A DNA stretch of 5,359 bases from Candidatus Peregrinibacteria bacterium (lineage in GTDB: Bacteria; Patescibacteriota; Gracilibacteria; Peribacterales; Peribacteraceae): positions 1 through 5,359 of the forward strand of contig VGKZ01000076.1 in assembly GCA_016866815.1 (NCBI GenBank), given 5' to 3'. The notes beneath the pieces were generated by a model. It saw only the letters and a program-made list of their open reading frames with translations, did not search any database and had not been told where the DNA came from. Both the position numbers and the translations under genes were made by a program. Positions 4,001-5,359 of the stretch are shown piece after piece (position 1 is the stretch's first letter; each line of letters opens with the position of its first letter).

Positions 4001-5359
4001 ATGACGAGCGTACTCGTTGCCGACGCGTGATCGTTCAGGAAGTTTGCAAGGATACGCTTCGAAGCGCTGGAGGAATTCGAAAGCAGGTTCAGGAGAAGAC
4101 CTGTTCCGCTTGTCAGGGCATCGGCGTCATCGATCTGGATCGCATGGCCCGTCGTAATGGTCGAAGCCGAAATGGAAACGATATCGCGCGTTGTTGCTTC
4201 ACTATCGATGCGCAGCGCAACGCCGTTTCCGTTCTGGTCGATGAAGACGCCTGTCGCTGTCGATGCGGACCCGATCTCAACGGTAAGGGATCCGGAAGAC
4301 GTCAGAAGATCCTGTGCATGAATAACGGATCCGGACGTCGTGCCTATAACTTCCAACGCCATACCGAGATCGACCGCAGTGCTGCCGATGGTACCGTTCG
4401 GATTCAGGAGAACCGCTCCGGAAACGGCGAGATGTGCCTTCGGCGTGGCTGTTCCGATACCGAGCATACCTCCGGAAGAAAGAAGCATATGGGGATTGCC
4501 CGTACCCTTTCCGTAGAACAGAAGTCCTTCGTAACCGCTATCGCGGTACCCGATCTTTCCTTCGAGAGTCGATGAACCGATATGGAGACTGGAACCCGAA
4601 AGGTACAAATCCCTCCAGCGCCTGTCAGTCGAACCGAGATCGAATTTGTTGGTGTACATCGGGATCAAATGGCCGGAGAGAATTGCTCCGCTCGCCATCA
4701 TGACGGTATGATTGAATGTTGCACGGCCTTCGACGACGAGGGCACCGGATGAACGGAGAAGATCCTGCGCGTGGACGATCCGTCCGCTTGCCGTTCCCAT
4801 GATCTCGAGAGCAGTTCCCGAGAATGACGTGGATAGAGCGAGGAAGCCGGAAGCCGGTTGGGTTAATCCTTGTGCGGGAGCAGTGGAACCTCCGGCACCT
4901 GTATCATCATCACCACACTCGAAGCGTTTATTCGTAGCATCCCATGCAAGAGTCTGGTTGTCTGCGTCACAGTCTGTGAGGTTGAAGCCTTCAAGCGTAT
5001 TACCAGAGAGCGTGCCGTGGATCCAGCTACCCCCTTCGATGATCAATGTTCCGGAAGAAGCAAGAAGAGAAGCGGCCTGAATCGTAGAACCGGAAGTGGC
5101 ACCGCGAATGGTAAGAGCACCATTGAGAACAGTTACCCCTTCGACGACGAGGGTTCCCGAGGAGTTGAGGGAGTCTGCCGCATAGAGGATACGGCCAGAG
5201 GAGGTACCGATGATTTCGAGGGAGGTACCGGTGAGGGTGGCATTGAGGCGGAAGAAGTTGGACGCGAGGGTCAGACCCTGGGCGGCGAGGTAGGAGGTAC
5301 CGGTGTTCTGGTCTGCTTCACATTCGAATCTCTGTGCTGTGGAGTTGTAGACGAGCTTG
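1039..5359 (-). CDS. Giant modular fibre-like surface protein with Peptidase_G2-like domain (5' end outside window)
   Basis: The frame is open from the right edge (first complete codon 5358-5356, Lys) to a TAA at 1041-1039, giving at least 1439 residues. The N-terminus and any signal peptide are missing. A TTG at 5046-5044 is only a leucine inside a repeat, not the start. Modules in protein order: repeat units (5358-4726); a tail-fibre-like core with RWRDLYLSG (4638-4585) and GIGTATP...VSG (4461-4417); an IDQNGNG repeat pair (4242-3910); a jelly-roll-like YNGSTW module (about 3756-3343); a GADYAEWF Peptidase_G2-like domain (about 3060-2632); a helical region (2631-2314); bactofilin-like beta-helix turns (2259-1867); a beta-sandwich-like domain with FDWIAVG (1866-1375); and an acidic Ser-rich tail (1374-1042). 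These modules are known from phage tail fibres and large extracellular proteins of Patescibacteria. I infer an exported, perhaps trimeric, fibre or adhesin used for attachment. A prophage tail fibre is less likely, since no other phage gene is visible. The reading frame is certain; the function is not. Confidence 0.9.
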   Translation of the reverse strand, partial: KLVYNSTAQRFECEADQNTGTSYLAAQGLTLASNFFRLNATLTGTSLEIIGTSSGRILYAADSLNSSGTLVVEGVTVLNGALTIRGATSGSTIQAASLLASSGTLIIEGGSWIHGTLSGNTLEGFNLTDCDADNQTLAWDATNKRFECGDDDTGAGGSTAPAQGLTQPASGFLALSTSFSGTALEIMGTASGRIVHAQDLLRSSGALVVEGRATFNHTVMMASGAILSGHLIPMYTNKFDLGSTDRRWRDLYLSGSSLHIGSSTLEGKIGYRDSGYEGLLFYGKGTGNPHMLLSSGGMLGIGTATPKAHLAVSGAVLLNPNGTIGSTAVDLGMALEVIGTTSGSVIHAQDLLTSSGSLTVEIGSASTATGVFIDQNGNGVALRIDSEATTRDIVSISASTITTGHAIQIDDADALTSGTGLLLNLLSNSSSASKRILANFLNDHASATSTLVMNIRQDAANGSLYIDQNGNGIGIDIDSEATSKPGMRVSMPSNNANPNPHILFGYQNFFDANLFRNDRNAMTSSGALTLDPYGFNRVYNFDGESTYTDNTTEARTTSGTTFSIFTVENPSNDYFYVGANDPFGIIYFDIAVAQDGISTWSAQFYNGSTWAELPFDDYTSVLRYDGVVKFNPPNNWAATTVSTDTETQYWIRFQTLDTNITTTANIYSISPTQDYRFRVGAQANDTEYALTVDAVRHVAMGTGANLRAALTIYTDNTFNEEAILINTDESNAEQNVFRIRSDVAGADDNAFRIRADGAVFSDNEYTSTGADYAEWFKAKQKLEPGEVVCIDVTQDNTVERCTREADANVMGIVSTNPAFVGNMISGADGIIPPGYELIGLIGQVPAKVLIGSYADGSLNIRPGDSLTPADKPGYARKALPGESTVGVALEGFSGAIGEEGMVNVLISRRNSSLTVDQVEQHVLDQIAAMQIEDEVQIMVADAVKAINVDDEIAEKVQSRFENLNFSAMVANILAASQGDTKSDDEPLSESGAGIWSIYETLKIQIEDLKTAVATLSGATVTRSPNYDTVAIEQTLITGGDARIGGDLHVDGALAIEDLLLTGLLSIDGSMDVGGSLRASMLELASGATVHGPLTVDGELIVQGTPVDLAALFATGATMELSNLIVREALVVLGDVDIQGHLRVFSGATIGGNLTVSGSLVLSARQTGRAVILEAATKVTIPFGTGWFMETPVITASADDFVQWRVSGASATGFTLEIKDPAERDVTFDWIAVGTRDARTIRGLPGGVEAGDQAIPVDAFGVPVSTSDVWNACIRREQPLDESGAPMSCSRYHDKTLWMHPDLQVQIDWDDERNPKLIVPEGYYIEMLIEEEGESEDSSASSGASESASSVSEDMGSGSTTANGSEPDVGANSSASDSSESSQSFESSEKTSRSSSSSSSSASSEISETTANSETSATSSAGTQQSSSTPAPEAGDVQQS
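1042..1374 (-). other. Acidic, Ser-rich low-complexity C-terminal tail of the large protein
   Basis: The last 111 residues begin with IEEEGESEDSS and are dominated by Ser, Glu, Asp, Thr, Ala and Gly. By my count 42 of the last 105 residues are Ser, including a run of eight after SR. It ends STPAPEAGDVQQS. There is no LPXTG-type sorting motif, no hydrophobic anchor and no terminal aromatic residue. The tail is probably disordered and exposed; Ser/Thr glycosylation is possible but unproven. Confidence 0.75.
1867..2259 (-). other. Bactofilin-like beta-helix turns in the large protein
   Basis: About 131 residues with repeating short strands and glycine turns: DARIGGDLHVDGALAIED, LSIDGSMDVGGSLRAS, VHGPLTVDGELIVQG, LVVLGDVDIQGHLRV and IGGNLTVSGSLVL. 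The G-x-L-x-V-x-G rhythm is that of bactofilin (polymer-forming cytoskeletal) and other right-handed beta-helix folds. An S/T-GAT marker recurs at residue spacings of about 29 and 31. I infer a short beta-helical rod, not a cytoskeletal function. Confidence 0.55.
2314..2631 (-). other. Helical, coiled-coil-like linker in the large protein
   Basis: About 106 residues of mostly helix-forming sequence follow the GADYAEWF domain, for example VEQHVLDQIAAM, VQIMVADAVKAI, DDEIAEKVQSRFENL and WSIYETLKIQIEDLKTAVATL, broken by a polar stretch with GDTKSDDEP. The last part has leucine/isoleucine spacing that could form a short coiled coil. In phage fibres such a segment often trimerises the chain; that role is inferred here. 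Confidence 0.5.
2632..3060 (-). other. Peptidase_G2-like (GADYAEWF) domain in the large protein
   Basis: The domain opens with STGADYAEWF and continues with LEPGEVVCIDV, CTREADANVMGIVST-P-FVGN, GYELIGLIGQVPAKV, RPGDSLTPADKPGYARK and VGVALEGF, ending near VNVLISRR. GADYAE followed by an EPG(E/D)VV beta-rich body matches my memory of the Peptidase_G2 family, named from the self-cleaving tail of phage neck-appendage and tail-fibre proteins. It also matches similar domains in Patescibacteria surface proteins. Two cysteines, in VVCIDV (about 2994-2992) and ERCTRE (about 2958-2956), could pair. Whether this copy cleaves itself cannot be told from the sequence. Confidence 0.6.
3343..3756 (-). other. 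Jelly-roll-like module in the large protein
   Basis: About 138 residues with the ordered pattern FSIFTVENPSNDYFYVGAND, FGIIYFDIA, W-x-A-x-FYNGSTWAELP, Y-x-x-x-LRYDG-x-V-x-FNPPNNWA, then TQYWIRFQTLDT. The order strand, YNG-(S)-TW, GxVxFxPPxxW, YWIRF resembles a beta-sandwich module I recall from phage and large bacterial surface proteins. The exposed aromatic residues make carbohydrate or surface binding a reasonable guess, with no direct proof. It sits between the IDQNGNG repeats and the GADYAEWF domain, so it would bulge from an otherwise rod-like region. Confidence 0.5.
3910..4242 (-). repeat. IDQNGNG...IDSEAT repeat pair
   Basis: The blocks IDQNGNGVALRIDSEATT (4242-4189) and IDQNGNGIGIDIDSEATS (3963-3910) are 279 bases (93 codons) apart. 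Between them lies a beta-rich stretch with ITTGHAIQIDDADALTSGTGLLLNL-type strands. From memory, this style of repeat occurs in tail-fibre and large Patescibacteria surface proteins, where it probably forms elongated beta structure. The glycine and aspartate pattern DxNGNG could be a turn or a metal-binding loop; nothing here decides which. Confidence 0.7.
4276..5226 (-). repeat. Four-copy ~30-residue LEI-G-TSG...SSGxL motif
   Basis: Four copies of one pattern were found by reading the frame: 5226-5137 (TSLEIIGTSSGRI...NSSGTLVVEG), 5118-5032 (ALTIRGATSGSTI...ASSGTLIIEG), 4812-4726 (ALEIMGTASGRI...RSSGALVVEG) and 4359-4276 (ALEVIGTTSGSV...TSSGSLTVE). Each is a hydrophobic strand, then G-x-(T/S)-SG, then a second strand with A-x-x-L, then SSG-x-L. 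This alternation fits stacked turns of a beta-helix or a triple-stranded fibre (inference). Copies 3 and 4 share the HAQDLL core. Confidence 0.75.
4726..5358 (-). repeat. Tandem ~135-residue repeat units in the large protein
   Basis: Two large units are visible. Each opens with a (W/Y)-x-(A/S)-T-x-x-RFEC block (RFEC at 5331-5320 and 4926-4915), passes through AQGLT, and reaches T(S/A)LEI(I/M)GT(S/A)SGRI and then SSG(T/A)LVVEG. The RFEC blocks are 405 bases (135 codons) apart. A 16-base identity, ccttcgacgacgaggg, occurs at 5138-5153 and 4727-4742 and codes the LVVEG part in both. The first unit meets the window edge, so more copies may lie beyond it. The DNA has diverged apart from short identities, so the duplication is old or held under selection as protein. 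Confidence 0.8.

Noticed and set aside
3550..4575. Long plus-strand open frame of 341 codons opposite the large gene
   Set aside because: Its translation is Arg/Ile/Glu-rich with no domain pattern, and it lies opposite clear repeat modules. It is a by-product of the codon use on the minus strand.
5044..5046. TTG as start codon of the large gene
   Set aside because: The frame stays open to the window edge, and this TTG is the leucine of an SSGTLIIEG repeat copy.
2100..5055. Many TCCGGA palindromes as possible binding sites
   Set aside because: They mostly fall in frame as Ser-Gly codons (TCC GGA) of the recurring SG turns, so codon preference explains them.
1039..5359. TGA recoding (Gracilibacteria/Absconditabacteria type code)
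   Set aside because: All three frames read through under the standard code, and TGA acts as an upstream stop where it fixes the small-gene starts.

Overview
The window reads as bacterial, chromosomal and written entirely on the minus strand. Three protein genes follow one another from right to left: the 3' part of a very large fibre-like surface protein (open across the right edge down to 1039), a 140-residue single-pass membrane protein with a coiled coil (967-545), and a 125-residue exported or membrane-anchored cysteine-rich protein (416-39). I see no RNA gene, insertion sequence, CRISPR array or attachment site. Positions 1-38 hold nothing I can name.

The best guess for the source is a candidate phylum radiation (Patescibacteria) genome, perhaps of the Peribacteria/Peregrinibacteria kind. 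This is inference from protein style. The large protein mixes phage tail-fibre modules (RWRDLYLSG, GIGT.TP...VSG, IDQNGNG, a GADYAEWF domain), bactofilin-like beta-helix turns and a serine-rich tail. The 140-residue protein ends in a DVD.L...NPFY..A.NGD / AILF / NKI.DV.P pattern that I associate with small membrane proteins of that group. All three frames read through under the standard code, so TGA-recoding lineages are not indicated. Sampled stretches of the large gene run from the upper 40s to upper 60s percent G+C.

Layout of the large gene, in protein order: two repeat units at the window edge; a second large unit about 135 residues further on; a tail-fibre core; an IDQNGNG repeat pair; a jelly-roll-like YNGSTW module; a Peptidase_G2-like GADYAEWF domain; a helical segment; a second beta-helix; a beta-sandwich-like domain; and an acidic Ser-rich tail of about 110 residues. 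It has no visible C-terminal membrane anchor. Its N-terminus, and so its export signal, lies outside the window.

After its stop comes a short gap with a good sigma-70-type promoter (TATAAT, 17-base spacer) serving the 140-residue gene. A further 128-base gap holds an extended -10 candidate for the cysteine-rich gene. Neither small gene has a recognisable Shine-Dalgarno sequence. The three genes share a cell-envelope theme (fibre, inner membrane coiled coil, exported Cys-rich protein), but whether they work together cannot be told from sequence alone.
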